From assembly GCF_900129315.1 (NCBI RefSeq), contig NZ_FQUS01000008.1, positions 62,001-126,000 on the forward strand: DNA of 64,000 bases, written 5' to 3'. A model generated the notes under the pieces. The model saw only the letters and a list, made by a program, of their open reading frames with translations, did no database searches and was not told where the DNA came from. The position numbers were made by a program, and so were the translations under genes. Source of the DNA: Fodinibius roseus. Its GTDB lineage: Bacteria; Bacteroidota; Rhodothermia; Balneolales; Balneolaceae. Below, one piece after another: positions 16,433 to 26,402 of this stretch. Each line of letters begins with the position of its first letter. Position 1 is the first letter of the stretch.

Positions 16433-19192
16433 ATGAATGTTATGACGCTTTGTAAAAAGATATTCATCATTCTCCTCATACCCGCTGCAGCGGTATTGGG
16501 CATCAGTGAGATGTCCGCGGCACAATCCCAATCGGCAGATCCCGGGCAGATCACCGGGAAGGTCGTAGATGCCCAAACGGGCGAAACGATCATCGGTGCC
16601 AATGTGGCGATAACCGGCACGACCAAAGGAGCCGCAACCGATCTGGACGGTAGATACTCGATCCGAAACCTGCAGCCAGGAACTTATTCCATAACAGTAA
16701 CCTATATTTCATATTCCAAGAAAACGGTCACGGGAGTTGAAGTCAACCCGGGAGAATCTCAAATACTTGATATATCGCTTCAGCCTAAAACTGTAGGTAT
16801 GGACGAAATTACCGTGACGGCCACCGCCGATCAGAGTAGTGCTGCTGGCTTGTTAGCCATGCAGCGGAAATCAGTGCCCATGCAGGATGGATTGTCTTCG
16901 CAGCAGATATCCAAACTGGGAGACAGCGATGTTGGCGCAGCCATAAAGAGAGTAACAGGCGTCACAGTACAGGATGGGAAAAATGTTTTTGTTCGTGGCC
17001 TGGGAAATCGTTATAGCAATGTTCAGCTAAATGGTTCGCAGCTGCCGTCCACCAATCCCAATAAAAAGGAAGTGCCTGTCGACCTGTTTGGAAGTGGATT
17101 GGTGAGTAACATTATTGTTCAAAAGACGTTTACAGCCGACCAGTCTGCTGAATTTTCGGGCGGATCAGTACAGATAACCACTCGGGAATTTCCCGATGAC
17201 CGGAATTTAACCCTAAGCTATTCAACCAGTTATAATACGGTTTCCACGCTTGAAAATACATTGACAAGCGGGGGCAGCAGTACTGATTTCTTAGGGTATG
17301 ATAATGGCAAACGTAAACTGCCCTCCATACTAAAGGGACAGCGTCTTAACGATGAAATTGCTCCCCGTGTTGTACAGGGCCTGCATGACAATTGGGGAAT
17401 TGATTCGAATAGAAACGCTATTCCATCACAAAGTGTGAGTGTTAACTATGCCAACCAGTTTAATGAAGACAGGATACCAATAGGAATCGTGGGTAACTTT
17501 TCTTACAAATTCGCGAGAGATCTGCAGCCCAATAAAATACAACGATTCATACAGTTTTTCGATAGTAACGGGCCTAATTATCTGACGGATTATGATCACA
17601 ATGAGGGTGTCATACAGGCTGATCTCAGCGGTATGCTTAACATTTTTATCAAACCTTCATCTGTCACCAAGATTGGACTCAAATCATTGTATTCCAATGC
17701 AACGACTGATAGTAAAAGCGTCATCGAAGGACCCTATCAAAATGGTATTAACCGATTGACCGTACTGAATTTTGATCGTCGAACGGTATTCTCGAATACG
17801 TTGGAGCTGGAAACCTACTTTAGGAACTTCATGTCATCAACGCTTTCCGGTAATATTAGCTACAACCGAGCGGTGCGTATGCGGCCGGACCGGCGCACTA
17901 CACGCTATAACCTCACGGGGGGAGAGTACAGGTTTGCTCCTTTTGGAGATAACAACGGGCACTTTTTCTCGGATCAGAACGATAATAACTATGCAGGAAA
18001 ACTTAAATACGAGTTTACGCCTGTAGACTTTGTTAGAATCTCTGCCGGCGGCAATATTACCATTAAAGATCGTAGCTTTACGGCCCGGCGGATTGCGTAT
18101 CGTGATCAGGTGGCTCCATTTATAAATGGTGATGTGGCTACTCAGCCACCCAGTGGTATTTTAGCTGATGAGCTGGTTGAAAATGGAGCGCTGGAAATGG
18201 TCGAGACTACACAGTTTGGGTTGAATCAATCCGACTGGTATGATGGTTTTCAGTCCATCTATGCGGGTTTTGTGAGTACACAATGGAATGTTATTGACAG
18301 ACTTTCTTTCGAGCTGGGAGGGCGTGTGGAAAACTCTGTTCAAACCATCGAAGTACCCCTGAACCTGGGTGGAGATTATGAAGAGGCTTCAAGAGTTGAC
18401 AATACCGATTTTTTGCCTGCAGTCAATGTGACCTATGAGATTAGTGACAGGAGTAACTTACGTGCTGCTTTCTCACGGACATTGGCAAGGCCTGAGTTCC
18501 GGGAGATTTCAAACTTTAATTTTGCAGATTTCTTCGGCGGGAAACGGATTTATGGTAATCCCGATTTGGAGCGAACCCGAATAACCAATTATGATCTGAG
18601 GGTTGAAACTTATCCGAGAGGCGGAGAATTATTTGCCGTTAGCGCTTTCTACAAACAATTCGAAAATCCTATTGAGCTTTTCTATCGCCTTACCGAAAAC
18701 GTTGAGGTGTTTTACGATAATGCCCCAGAAGCCGATCTGTACGGCATTGAAGTTGAGGGCCGAAAGAACATAACCGATCGCCTACAGATTGTTGCCAATG
18801 CGTCGTATATCCTTTCTGAAACAAAGATGGGCAGCGGCGCTTCTAACCGGGTAGCGAATATAGAACGCCCCATGGTTGGACAATCACCCTTTATTTTTAA
18901 TGTTTCTTCATTTTATACCATTCCCAAATGGAATATGAATCTGTCGCTAAGCTACAACACATTTGGAGAACGTGTTGTTACTGTTGGTCAAAGCGGGCAA
19001 CAGTACGATGAATATGAGCAGCCCTTCCATGATTTGGGAGCTAAGATCGAGTACCCGCTGGCGGGTGTGAATCTGAGCTTGGAAGCTAGCAATCTTTTAA
19101 ATGATGTACAAGAATACACACAGGGTCCTGCAACTACATTCCGATACAAACCCGGAGTCACTTTTCAGCTGGGAGCTACCCTTTCATTATAA
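16433..19192 (+). CDS. TonB-dependent receptor with carboxypeptidase-regulatory-like N-terminal domain
   Basis: This is an outer-membrane receptor for an unknown substrate. I chose the ATG at 16433 because it begins a good signal peptide (NVMTLCKKIFIILLIPAAAV), giving 919 residues; a longer frame opens at 16367 but has no signal sequence. A CarboxypepD_reg-like domain (ITGKVVDAQTGETIIGANV) follows the signal. The plug shows ISKLGDSDVGAAIKRVTGVT and VRGLGNRYSNVQLNG. The rest is a beta-barrel ending in a hydrophobic strand (QLGATLSL). The next gene encodes a lipoprotein that may work with it. ExbB/ExbD at 10695-12735 could energise it. Confidence 0.93.
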   Translation: MNVMTLCKKIFIILLIPAAAVLGISEMSAAQSQSADPGQITGKVVDAQTGETIIGANVAITGTTKGAATDLDGRYSIRNLQPGTYSITVTYISYSKKTVTGVEVNPGESQILDISLQPKTVGMDEITVTATADQSSAAGLLAMQRKSVPMQDGLSSQQISKLGDSDVGAAIKRVTGVTVQDGKNVFVRGLGNRYSNVQLNGSQLPSTNPNKKEVPVDLFGSGLVSNIIVQKTFTADQSAEFSGGSVQITTREFPDDRNLTLSYSTSYNTVSTLENTLTSGGSSTDFLGYDNGKRKLPSILKGQRLNDEIAPRVVQGLHDNWGIDSNRNAIPSQSVSVNYANQFNEDRIPIGIVGNFSYKFARDLQPNKIQRFIQFFDSNGPNYLTDYDHNEGVIQADLSGMLNIFIKPSSVTKIGLKSLYSNATTDSKSVIEGPYQNGINRLTVLNFDRRTVFSNTLELETYFRNFMSSTLSGNISYNRAVRMRPDRRTTRYNLTGGEYRFAPFGDNNGHFFSDQNDNNYAGKLKYEFTPVDFVRISAGGNITIKDRSFTARRIAYRDQVAPFINGDVATQPPSGILADELVENGALEMVETTQFGLNQSDWYDGFQSIYAGFVSTQWNVIDRLSFELGGRVENSVQTIEVPLNLGGDYEEASRVDNTDFLPAVNVTYEISDRSNLRAAFSRTLARPEFREISNFNFADFFGGKRIYGNPDLERTRITNYDLRVETYPRGGELFAVSAFYKQFENPIELFYRLTENVEVFYDNAPEADLYGIEVEGRKNITDRLQIVANASYILSETKMGSGASNRVANIERPMVGQSPFIFNVSSFYTIPKWNMNLSLSYNTFGERVVTVGQSGQQYDEYEQPFHDLGAKIEYPLAGVNLSLEASNLLNDVQEYTQGPATTFRYKPGVTFQLGATLSL

Positions 19193-19295
19193 CTTAATGG
19201 TTTAAAAATACTATCATAATGGTTTCGTAATGATCATCACTTAAATTTTTCCTCTAACAAAACAACCACCTAATCAATCTAAAACCTTACTTACT

Positions 19296-20645
19296 ATGAA
19301 GTCGATAGTCACAAAACTGATTGCAATTTTGATGCTGCCATCAATGCTATTGTTGGCAAGCTGCGATGATGACAATCCCGTTAATCCCGAGCCAAATCCG
19401 CCCGAAGAAATCCCCGCTGTTTATGAAGATCTGCCGGGAGAACTCATCAGTCAGGATGAGACCTGGTCGAACGATACCACTCTAACCGGACCCCGTTTTG
19501 TTCTCCCCGGTGTTACGCTGACGGTGGAAGAAGGGGTAGAGGTCAGTTTTACCTATCATAATCAGAATAATGATGAGGTAGGCACGATCATTACGTTACC
19601 CGGCGATGCTACTAATTTCGACGAGCCGCGCGCTTCTGGTCGTTTAGTTGCCGTTGGTACGGCAGACAATCCGATTATATTTACTGCCGAACAAAAAGAA
19701 GTAGCCAGCTGGGGCGGTATTATCCTCGCCGGTGAAGCCAGCAACAATGTTCCCGGGGGACTGGGAGAAATCGAAGGTCTCGATCAGGCCGTACAATATG
19801 GTGCTGATATTGGCGGAGGAGAGTCGTTTAACGACCAGGACGACAGTGGTCGGTTAAGCTACGTGCGCATTGAATACTCCGGCTACAGCATTGCGGACGG
19901 CAGCGAGCTTCAGGCATTGACGCTTTATTCTGTAGGCAGCGAAACGCAGTTAGACCACATCAGCATCTACCAATCGGTTGATGACGGCGTAGAGCTCTTC
20001 GGCGGTACGGTAGATATCAAATACCTGGTCATCAAAGGAGCACAGGATGATACCTTTGACTACGACCAGGGATGGACCGGCCGAGGTCAGTTCTGGGTTG
20101 GGGTACAAACCGAAGGAACTCGTTCTAACAGTGGTTTTGAGAATGACGGTTGTGATGACCAGGCTGACTGTGATGGAGGAAATGGTCCGACTGCACCTCA
20201 AATTTACAATGCAACGATCTATGGAAATGATGTAGCCAATGGCGAAGATATTCGAGGCTTGCGCTTACGTGAAGGCATCGAGGGGGAATATAAAAATATC
20301 ATCATTGCCAACTTTGGAAAAGAAATAATAGCTCCGATTGTGGTTGATGAAGATGGAACGGAAGCTAATATAGGTTCTTCACTCACATTCGGTGGCAACA
20401 TTTCATACAATAATGCCAACGATGGATCTTCGCTTTCGTACTATAGTGATCTGGGGCTACAGAATATGGATCCCCAATTTGTAGATGCGGCAGGATTTAA
20501 TTTCGCCTTGGAATCGGATTCTCCTGCACTGACCAGCGGCGTTGCACCTCCTGTGGATGACTTTTTTGACCAAGTTGAGTACAGCGGTGCTTTCGGTACC
20601 GAAGACTGGACGCAAGAAGGCAGCTGGGTACGCTGGTCTGATTAA
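19296..20645 (+). CDS. Lipoprotein with beta-helix-like repeats, partner of the TonB receptor
   Basis: This 449-residue protein has a lipoprotein signal with lipobox LLLASC (Cys23), followed by acidic and proline-rich residues DDDNPVNPEPNPPEE. Segments such as VLPGVTLTVEEGVEVSF, VGTADNPIIFTAE and WGGIILAGEA repeat the pattern of right-handed parallel beta-helix surface proteins. It contains a cysteine pair in GCDDQADCDGG. The position 103 bases behind a TonB receptor suggests a surface-exposed binding partner, but substrate and family are not recognised. The gene ends at a strong terminator. Confidence 0.8.
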   Translation: MKSIVTKLIAILMLPSMLLLASCDDDNPVNPEPNPPEEIPAVYEDLPGELISQDETWSNDTTLTGPRFVLPGVTLTVEEGVEVSFTYHNQNNDEVGTIITLPGDATNFDEPRASGRLVAVGTADNPIIFTAEQKEVASWGGIILAGEASNNVPGGLGEIEGLDQAVQYGADIGGGESFNDQDDSGRLSYVRIEYSGYSIADGSELQALTLYSVGSETQLDHISIYQSVDDGVELFGGTVDIKYLVIKGAQDDTFDYDQGWTGRGQFWVGVQTEGTRSNSGFENDGCDDQADCDGGNGPTAPQIYNATIYGNDVANGEDIRGLRLREGIEGEYKNIIIANFGKEIIAPIVVDEDGTEANIGSSLTFGGNISYNNANDGSSLSYYSDLGLQNMDPQFVDAAGFNFALESDSPALTSGVAPPVDDFFDQVEYSGAFGTEDWTQEGSWVRWSD

Positions 20646-20701
20646 AAATTTCTATCTACCCATAATCGTCTCACATACATCGTGTGAGGTGTGCTGATCA
20701 C

Positions 20702-20739
20702 AAGGAGGCTCTGTTGAAAGCGGAGCCTCCTTATTTTTT
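20702..20739 (+). terminator. Rho-independent terminator of the TonB receptor operon
   Basis: A perfect 10-bp stem AAGGAGGCTC/GAGCCTCCTT with an 11-base loop is followed by ATTTTTT. It lies 57 bases after the lipoprotein stop codon. Confidence 0.85.
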
Positions 20740-20956
20740 AGGTCACATCCCATATCCCAAATATCCGGGTTCTATGTTCTTTGGCTAACACCCTTATTCT
20801 ACCCGGATTATGCACCGGGTAAGCACAGAATAGTATCTTCCAGGTCACAATAAATTTGAAAAAAAACTTTAATGGTTATAGTTTAGGTTGATATTTCGGA
20901 ACCCTGGCTTTTGCATATTCGTTTTGGAGAGTCGATATTTCAAACAATAAAACAGT
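20740..20956. other. Intergenic region before the PTPS gene
   Basis: No gene or repeat is seen. It should hold the promoter of the PTPS-folE2 pair, but no convincing -33/-7 pair was found. A short inverted repeat (CTACCCGG ... CCGGGTAA) near 20798-20822 is the only structure. Confidence 0.35.
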
Positions 20957-21415
20957 ATGGATTTGGTTTTTGTTACACGTAAGGCACATTTTAACGCAGC
21001 TCACCGATTACACAACCCCGACAAGTCCGATGAATGGAATCGACAAACGTTCGGCAAGTGTAATCATGAGAACTGGCACGGACATAATTATATTGTAAAG
21101 GTGACGGTTGCAGGAAAAACGGATCGTGCTACCGGATACGTAATCGACTTGTCGACGCTTAAATCGATTATTGAAGAACGCATTGTTGAAGAGTGCGATC
21201 ATAAGAACCTGAACCTGGATGTCCCGTTTTTAGAGGGCATTATGCCTTCAACGGAAAACTTAGTCAAAGCCTTTTTTGAGCAAGTCGAGGAACCGATTGC
21301 AAATGAAGCATATGGCAGTGGTTTCCTGTATAGCCTTGAATTGGAGGAAACCGAACGAAATTCAGCTGAATATTGTCCTTATCGATTGGGAAAACCGTTG
21401 CCTGAAATTGATTAA
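20957..21415 (+). CDS. 6-pyruvoyl tetrahydropterin synthase family protein (PTPS/QueD)
   Basis: This 152-residue T-fold enzyme acts on 7,8-dihydroneopterin triphosphate. Zinc ligands are visible in FNAAHRL and HGHNY. The catalytic cysteine is in FGKCNHENWHGHNY, spacing Cys-x5-HGH, which is that of genuine PTPS (tetrahydrobiopterin branch); E. coli QueD has Cys-x3-HGH. A later Asp-His (CDHKNLN) and Glu (LEETERNSAEY) complete the site. It is encoded 34 bases before folE2, which makes the substrate. A role in a tetrahydropterin rather than queuosine is therefore favoured, but the queuosine enzyme cannot be excluded. Confidence 0.88.
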   Translation: MDLVFVTRKAHFNAAHRLHNPDKSDEWNRQTFGKCNHENWHGHNYIVKVTVAGKTDRATGYVIDLSTLKSIIEERIVEECDHKNLNLDVPFLEGIMPSTENLVKAFFEQVEEPIANEAYGSGFLYSLELEETERNSAEYCPYRLGKPLPEID

Positions 21416-21449
21416 TATTTATTGAACAAGCATTACCATTACTTAAAGA

Positions 21450-22349
21450 ATGATTTCTACCACATTGAAACGATATTACGACCCTACATTTACCGTCTCC
21501 GAGGATTACAAGGACAGTCTCCCCGACCTGCAAAATGGTCCGGCTTCACTGATCGAAGGAGCGAATGTCCCCATTCAGCAAGTGGGTATTTCGGATTTTA
21601 AGCTTCCGCTCAAGTACCCGCGTCCCGATGGTGAACTCATTACCCTTGAAACATCTGTCGAAGGCTATGTGGGACTTGAAGCGGGCAAGAAAGGGATTAA
21701 CATGAGCCGGATCATCCGCCGGTTTTACGATTTCAGGGATGAAGTCTTTCATCCGGATATGCTCAGGGACATTCTGGAAACGTATATCGAGCAGCTTGAT
21801 TCGAACGCTGCCTATCTCAAATTGTCATTCAACTATCCGATACTGCAGGAGAGCCTGCGGTCGGACCTGGAAGGGTACCAGTATTATGAAACGGCTATCG
21901 AGGGCGTATTGAGTGCGGATGGCGAGTTTCACAAATTCATGCATCTCGATTTTGAATATAGCAGCGCCTGTCCCTGTTCCTATGAGCTTTCCGAACATGC
22001 ACGGGACAAAAGAGGCGTCGCCAGCATCCCGCACAGCCAGCGCAGTGTGGCCAGCTTGACGGTTGAACTGGATGAATCAATCTTTGTAGAAGATTTGGTC
22101 GACCACTGCCGTCAGGCATTAATGACCGAGACCCAGGTCATGGTCAAGCGAGAGGATGAGCAGGCCTTTGCGGAGATGAACGGCGCCTTCCAGAAATTTG
22201 TGGAGGATGCGGCCCGGTTGCTTTATGAGGAGCTGAACCGGGATAAAAATATTCTGGATTTTGTCATCCGCTGTGCCCATATGGAGAGCCTCCACAGCCA
22301 TGATGCGGTCAGCCGCATTTGCAAAGGGGTCCCGAACGGTTTACGCTGA
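21450..22349 (+). CDS. folE2: GTP cyclohydrolase I type 2 (FolE2/MptA)
   Basis: FolE2 converts GTP to 7,8-dihydroneopterin triphosphate, the first step of folate, tetrahydropterin and queuosine synthesis, using a metal other than obligatory zinc. The 299 residues show [20 protein letters not shown] near the N-terminus, VSIVPRGx-type motifs replaced by the type-2 features [18 protein letters not shown] and [19 protein letters not shown] (the conserved Cys motif), and HSHDAVSRI at the end. It is co-directional with the PTPS gene 34 bases upstream. A family-1 repeat starts 15 bases after the stop. Confidence 0.95.
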   Translation: MISTTLKRYYDPTFTVSEDYKDSLPDLQNGPASLIEGANVPIQQVGISDFKLPLKYPRPDGELITLETSVEGYVGLEAGKKGINMSRIIRRFYDFRDEVFHPDMLRDILETYIEQLDSNAAYLKLSFNYPILQESLRSDLEGYQYYETAIEGVLSADGEFHKFMHLDFEYSSACPCSYELSEHARDKRGVASIPHSQRSVASLTVELDESIFVEDLVDHCRQALMTETQVMVKREDEQAFAEMNGAFQKFVEDAARLLYEELNRDKNILDFVIRCAHMESLHSHDAVSRICKGVPNGLR

Positions 22350-22364
22350 GCCGCATTTCTTAAA

Positions 22365-22504
22365 GAGGTCTTTGCAAAACCGTCCTTTTGGCCAATCTCT
22401 GTATTTTTGCGGTTTCAACATCTTCACCTGTAGTCTATACACTACGGTTTTGAAATCGCCCAGAGGTTGCTGTTGAACAAAAACCCCGGTTTTTCAAACG
22501 CCTC
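22365..22504 (+). repeat. Family-1 dispersed element, copy B
   Basis: This 140-bp copy has the same length and orientation as copy A. Ends are GAGGTCTTTGCAAAACCG and CCGGTTTTTCAAACGCCTC. The central stem pairs GCGGTTTCAA with TTGAAATCGC, and an inner hairpin pairs GTAGT with ACTAC. It lies in the convergent gap between folE2 and kgd, 15 bases after the folE2 stop codon. Confidence 0.85.
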
Positions 22505-22579
22505 TCACAGTAAATTCCATGTAAAAGGGTTGCCGAACTTTAAAAATTGGCCACTCTTTTTTAATATATTTTGGTTTTT

Positions 22580-25500
22580 TTACGTCAGTGCCTGGTCAAT
22601 CAGTTTCTGCTGCTCTGCTTTGTGGATTTTCACCTGTCCCGCTGCCGGTGAAGCCGAAGCTTGACGTCCGGCATAACGGAGGGACTGGTTTTCCTGAAGC
22701 TGCTGCATGATGCGGGGTGCGACGAATGTCCATCCTCCCATATTCTTTGGCTCTTCCTGACACCAGACAATGTCATCCACGTGTTCGTATTCCGACAGCA
22801 TATCTTTTACGTCCCGGTCGGGGAAGGGATAGAATTGTTCCAGTCTTGCTACAGCAATGTTGTCAATCTCCTCGTCTTCACGCTGTTTATACAGGTCGTA
22901 ATACACCTTGCCCGAGCAGATGACCAGCCGGTCAATACGGCTTTTGTCTTCCACGTCCCCGTCCGCAATAAAAGGCTGATAGGCCCCCTCTGCGAGGTCC
23001 TCAGTCCGCGACGTCGCCAGCGGGTGACGCAGCAGGCTCTTGGGCGACATAATAATAAGCGGTTTTTTGTCCTCCTGCATGGCCTGTTTGCGAAGGATAT
23101 GGAAATACTGGGCCGGCGTAGTCAGATTTACGATCTGCATATTGTCTTGGGCACAGAGCTGCAGGAAGCGCTCGAGCCGGGCGGAAGAGTGCTCGGGGCC
23201 CTGTCCCTCATATCCGTGCGGGAGCGTCATCACAAGTGCTGATTTTTGTCCCCATTTCGCTTTGCTGGATGAAATATATTGATCAATAGGAATTTGAGCG
23301 CCGTTCACGAAATCACCGAACTGGGCTTCCCAGATGACCAGTGCATCGAGCTTGGCCGCGCTGTAGCCGAATTCAAATCCCACGCAGGCGAACTCGCTGA
23401 GCAGGCTGTTATAGGGGTAAAAAGGGGCCTGGTCCTCATTCAGGTTATTCAGGGGGGCAAATTTCTGGTCCGTCTCCGTACCGTGAAGGATCGCATGACG
23501 GTGAGAGAAGGTCCCCCGTTCGGCATCCTGCCCGGTAAGCCGCACCGTGGTCCCGTTTTTCAGCAGCGATCCGATAGAGAGGGCTTCGGCAAACCCCCAG
23601 TCGATCTTTTTTGTATTTTTTTCTACTATTTCCGCTCGTTTTGCCAGCTGTTTCAGCAGTTTGGGATTGGCATCGAACCCTTTGGGAACGGTATTAAGCT
23701 TAACGGCGATATCCTTGAGCTCCTCTCCGGGATAGGTCGTATCCGGGAATTCCGGCCAATTTTCCTGCCTGGTTTCGTGGCGCTCGATCATATCGTCGGT
23801 GACTTCGAGGGGAGAGGCGTTTTTGGCATCCTCAAAGGCCTCCCGGAGCAGCTCATCAAACTCGTCAAAGAGCTCCTGTGCTTCCTCCTCCGTCAGTTCT
23901 TCCTGGTTAAGCAGGTGTTGTGCATAGAGGTCGCGGACCGGCGGATGCGATTCGATCTCCTGATACATGCCAGGCTGGGTGAAGGCGGGTTCATCGCCTT
24001 CGTTATGACCATACTTCCGGTAGCAGATAAGGTCGATAACGACATCTTTATTGAATTTCTGGCGATATTCAAAAGCCATCTGCATGGCATGTACCGCTTG
24101 TTCGGGGTTGTCGCCGTTCACATGGAAGATCGGGGCCAGGATCATCTTCGCCAGGTCGGAGGCATATTCGGTAGAGCGGCCGTCTTTCGGGAGCGTGGTG
24201 AATCCGATCTGGTTGTTGATGATGATATGGACGGTGCCCCCGGTTTGATACGCTTCCAGCTGGGACATGTTAAGGGTTTCGCTCACCACACCCTGTCCCG
24301 AGAAGGCGGCATCGCCGTGGATGAGAACCGGCATGATATTTTTGTTGGCGTCATCCGCCTGATCGTGATCCTGGGTTGCCCTGGTAGCCCCTTCCACTAC
24401 GGGGTTCACGGATTCGAGGTGGCTGGGGTTCGGCATTAACTCAATATCAATATCCCGGCCGGCTTTCGTACGGTACTTGCCTTCAGCTCCCAGGTGGTAC
24501 TTGACATCCCCGGAGCCCTGTATGCTGTCGGGATCGAGATTACCTTCAAAATCGGCGAATACTTTGCGATAGGGTTTGTTCAGGATATTCACCAGGATGT
24601 TTAATCGTCCCCGGTGAGCCATACCCATGAATATTTTTTCCACCTCATCTTCCCCTGCTTTTTCGAGCATGTGATGCATCATGGGAATCAGGGTATCGGC
24701 GCCTTCGAGCGAGAACCGCTTATGGCCGATATATTTTTTATGAAGAAATTGTTCGAATGCTTTGGCCTGGTTAAGCTTGTGCAGTATTTCCTTTTTTTCA
24801 TCAATATTCAGCTCAGGCGTATTGGCCGTAGACTCCATTCGCCCGCGCAGCCACTGCCGCTCATCCAGATCCAGTAAGTGCATGTACTCAGCCCCGATTT
24901 TACCGCAGTAGGTGTCGCGAAGCAGACGCACAATTTCCCGCAGGGGCGCCTTCTCATTGCCCCCGAGTCCGCCGCAATAGAACTCGCGGTCCATATCCCA
25001 GAGGGTCAGCCCGTAATATTCCAGATCCAGTTCGGGACTGTGATCCGGCTCGTCGCTCAACGGGTCGAGGTCCGCCAGTACGTGTCCCCGCGTACGGTAC
25101 ATATTGATAAGACGCATGACGGCAATAGCCCGCTTGTTATCCTCGAGCGAGGCTCCCTGGCCGTCAAGCTGACCCACATACTTGTCACCCCCAAAAGGCA
25201 GGGGATCGTAGGAAATGTCGAGATCGTCAAAAATCTCCTCGTAAAAGGTTTCTTCGCCATTAAGCAGGGTATGGAGTTTTTTCAGGAACGAGCCTGATTC
25301 TGCTCCCTGGATCACCCGGTGGTCGTAGGTAGAGGTCACCGTCATCACTTTGCTTACCCCCAGCTTGCTGAGCACTTTTTGCGACATCGACTGGAATTCG
25401 GCCGGGTAGTCAATGGCCCCGGTGGCAATAATTGTCCCCTGAGTATTCATCAGGCGCGGTACGGACTGCACCGTGCCGATCATTCCGGGATTTGTCAGCG

Positions 25501-26230
25501 TAATGGTGGTCCCGTCAAAATCGGAAAGCTCCAGGTTACCGTTGCGAACCTTGTCAATAAGATTGTTATAGGCATGGAAAAACTCCCGGAAGTTCATTTT
25601 GTCCACCCCCTTGATATTCGGCACCAGGAGGTTGCGCGAGCCGTCCTTGTTTTGCACGTCTACCGCCAGTCCCAGGTTAACCTGGTCGGGAATTACTTTG
25701 TAAGGGTCGCCATCCTTGCGCACAAAAGAGTTGTTCATATTGGGAAACTCTTTCAGTGCTTTTACAATAGCCCAGGCAATATAGTGCGTAAAAGATGATT
25801 TGGGCTCATCGTGCTGGAGGAGATGACGATTGATGATCGCCCGGTCCTCAATGAGCATCTTCATGGGCAGCACGCGGACCGACGTAGCGGTCGGAATCTG
25901 AAGGCTGTCATCCATATTTTCGACAATCTTGCTCGATACCCCCTTGATTTTTTCGAGCGTCTTGCCCTTGGGCACGCCCTTGTCTTCTTTCTTCTCTTTT
26001 TTTCGAGCAGCCGTTTTATTGTTCTTTTCGCGTCGTTTGTTAGAGGCAGGGGTACCATTACCGGCCTTCTGGGCTTCTTCTTTCAGCTCTTCTATGGAAT
26101 CATCCTCATCAAGCTCGTCAAAATATTGTTTCCAGTGATTGGGTACCGATGAAGGATCCTCCTTATATTGGTTAAACAGTTCTTCAACAAGTGCAGAATT
26201 AGGTCCAAATACAGCTTCCAGCGACTTCAA
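22580..26230 (-). CDS. kgd: Multifunctional 2-oxoglutarate dehydrogenase E1 with fused E2 (Kgd type)
   Basis: This 1216-residue TCA-cycle enzyme oxidatively decarboxylates 2-oxoglutarate using thiamine diphosphate. Domains in order: an E1 N-terminal tether (1-40, LFNQYKEDPSSVPNHWKQYF), a charged Lys/Arg-rich linker (40-105), an E2 acyltransferase catalytic domain (about 112-335, ending with TYDHRVIQGAESG, His304), and the E1 part (about 350-1216). The E1 part has the ThDP site HGDAAFSGQGVVSETLN...NNQIGF. There is no lipoyl domain. This arrangement is the one known from mycobacterial Kgd/OdhA. Normal SucA is about 930 residues. The gene is convergent with folE2 and divergent from pepF. Confidence 0.95.
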   Translation of the reverse strand: MKSLEAVFGPNSALVEELFNQYKEDPSSVPNHWKQYFDELDEDDSIEELKEEAQKAGNGTPASNKRREKNNKTAARKKEKKEDKGVPKGKTLEKIKGVSSKIVENMDDSLQIPTATSVRVLPMKMLIEDRAIINRHLLQHDEPKSSFTHYIAWAIVKALKEFPNMNNSFVRKDGDPYKVIPDQVNLGLAVDVQNKDGSRNLLVPNIKGVDKMNFREFFHAYNNLIDKVRNGNLELSDFDGTTITLTNPGMIGTVQSVPRLMNTQGTIIATGAIDYPAEFQSMSQKVLSKLGVSKVMTVTSTYDHRVIQGAESGSFLKKLHTLLNGEETFYEEIFDDLDISYDPLPFGGDKYVGQLDGQGASLEDNKRAIAVMRLINMYRTRGHVLADLDPLSDEPDHSPELDLEYYGLTLWDMDREFYCGGLGGNEKAPLREIVRLLRDTYCGKIGAEYMHLLDLDERQWLRGRMESTANTPELNIDEKKEILHKLNQAKAFEQFLHKKYIGHKRFSLEGADTLIPMMHHMLEKAGEDEVEKIFMGMAHRGRLNILVNILNKPYRKVFADFEGNLDPDSIQGSGDVKYHLGAEGKYRTKAGRDIDIELMPNPSHLESVNPVVEGATRATQDHDQADDANKNIMPVLIHGDAAFSGQGVVSETLNMSQLEAYQTGGTVHIIINNQIGFTTLPKDGRSTEYASDLAKMILAPIFHVNGDNPEQAVHAMQMAFEYRQKFNKDVVIDLICYRKYGHNEGDEPAFTQPGMYQEIESHPPVRDLYAQHLLNQEELTEEEAQELFDEFDELLREAFEDAKNASPLEVTDDMIERHETRQENWPEFPDTTYPGEELKDIAVKLNTVPKGFDANPKLLKQLAKRAEIVEKNTKKIDWGFAEALSIGSLLKNGTTVRLTGQDAERGTFSHRHAILHGTETDQKFAPLNNLNEDQAPFYPYNSLLSEFACVGFEFGYSAAKLDALVIWEAQFGDFVNGAQIPIDQYISSSKAKWGQKSALVMTLPHGYEGQGPEHSSARLERFLQLCAQDNMQIVNLTTPAQYFHILRKQAMQEDKKPLIIMSPKSLLRHPLATSRTEDLAEGAYQPFIADGDVEDKSRIDRLVICSGKVYYDLYKQREDEEIDNIAVARLEQFYPFPDRDVKDMLSEYEHVDDIVWCQEEPKNMGGWTFVAPRIMQQLQENQSLRYAGRQASASPAAGQVKIHKAEQQKLIDQALT

Positions 26231-26254
26231 AATGTGATCTTATTGAGTAAGGTT

Positions 26255-26286
26255 AAAAATTAGCAACAGTTTAAAAAACTGATCAA
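26255..26286 (-). promoter_or_regulatory. Candidate promoter of kgd
   Basis: On the minus strand TTG (26286-26284), a 21-base spacer and TAATTTTT (26262-26255) match the Bacteroidota pattern at all but the last base. The -7 box is 25 bases before the kgd start. Confidence 0.4.
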
Positions 26287-26402
26287 TTCAATGTTAAATT
26301 TGATTGATTTTTTTGGTTTCTTTAAGAGACCAGGAAACAAGTCTAAAGTTAATCATTGTAATGTTAAAATACGATTCCTCAGGGCAGTTAATTTTTATGG
26401 TA

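Noticed and set aside
23279-24439. 386-codon plus-strand frame
   Set aside because: It is antisense to the E1 domain of kgd and resembles no protein family.
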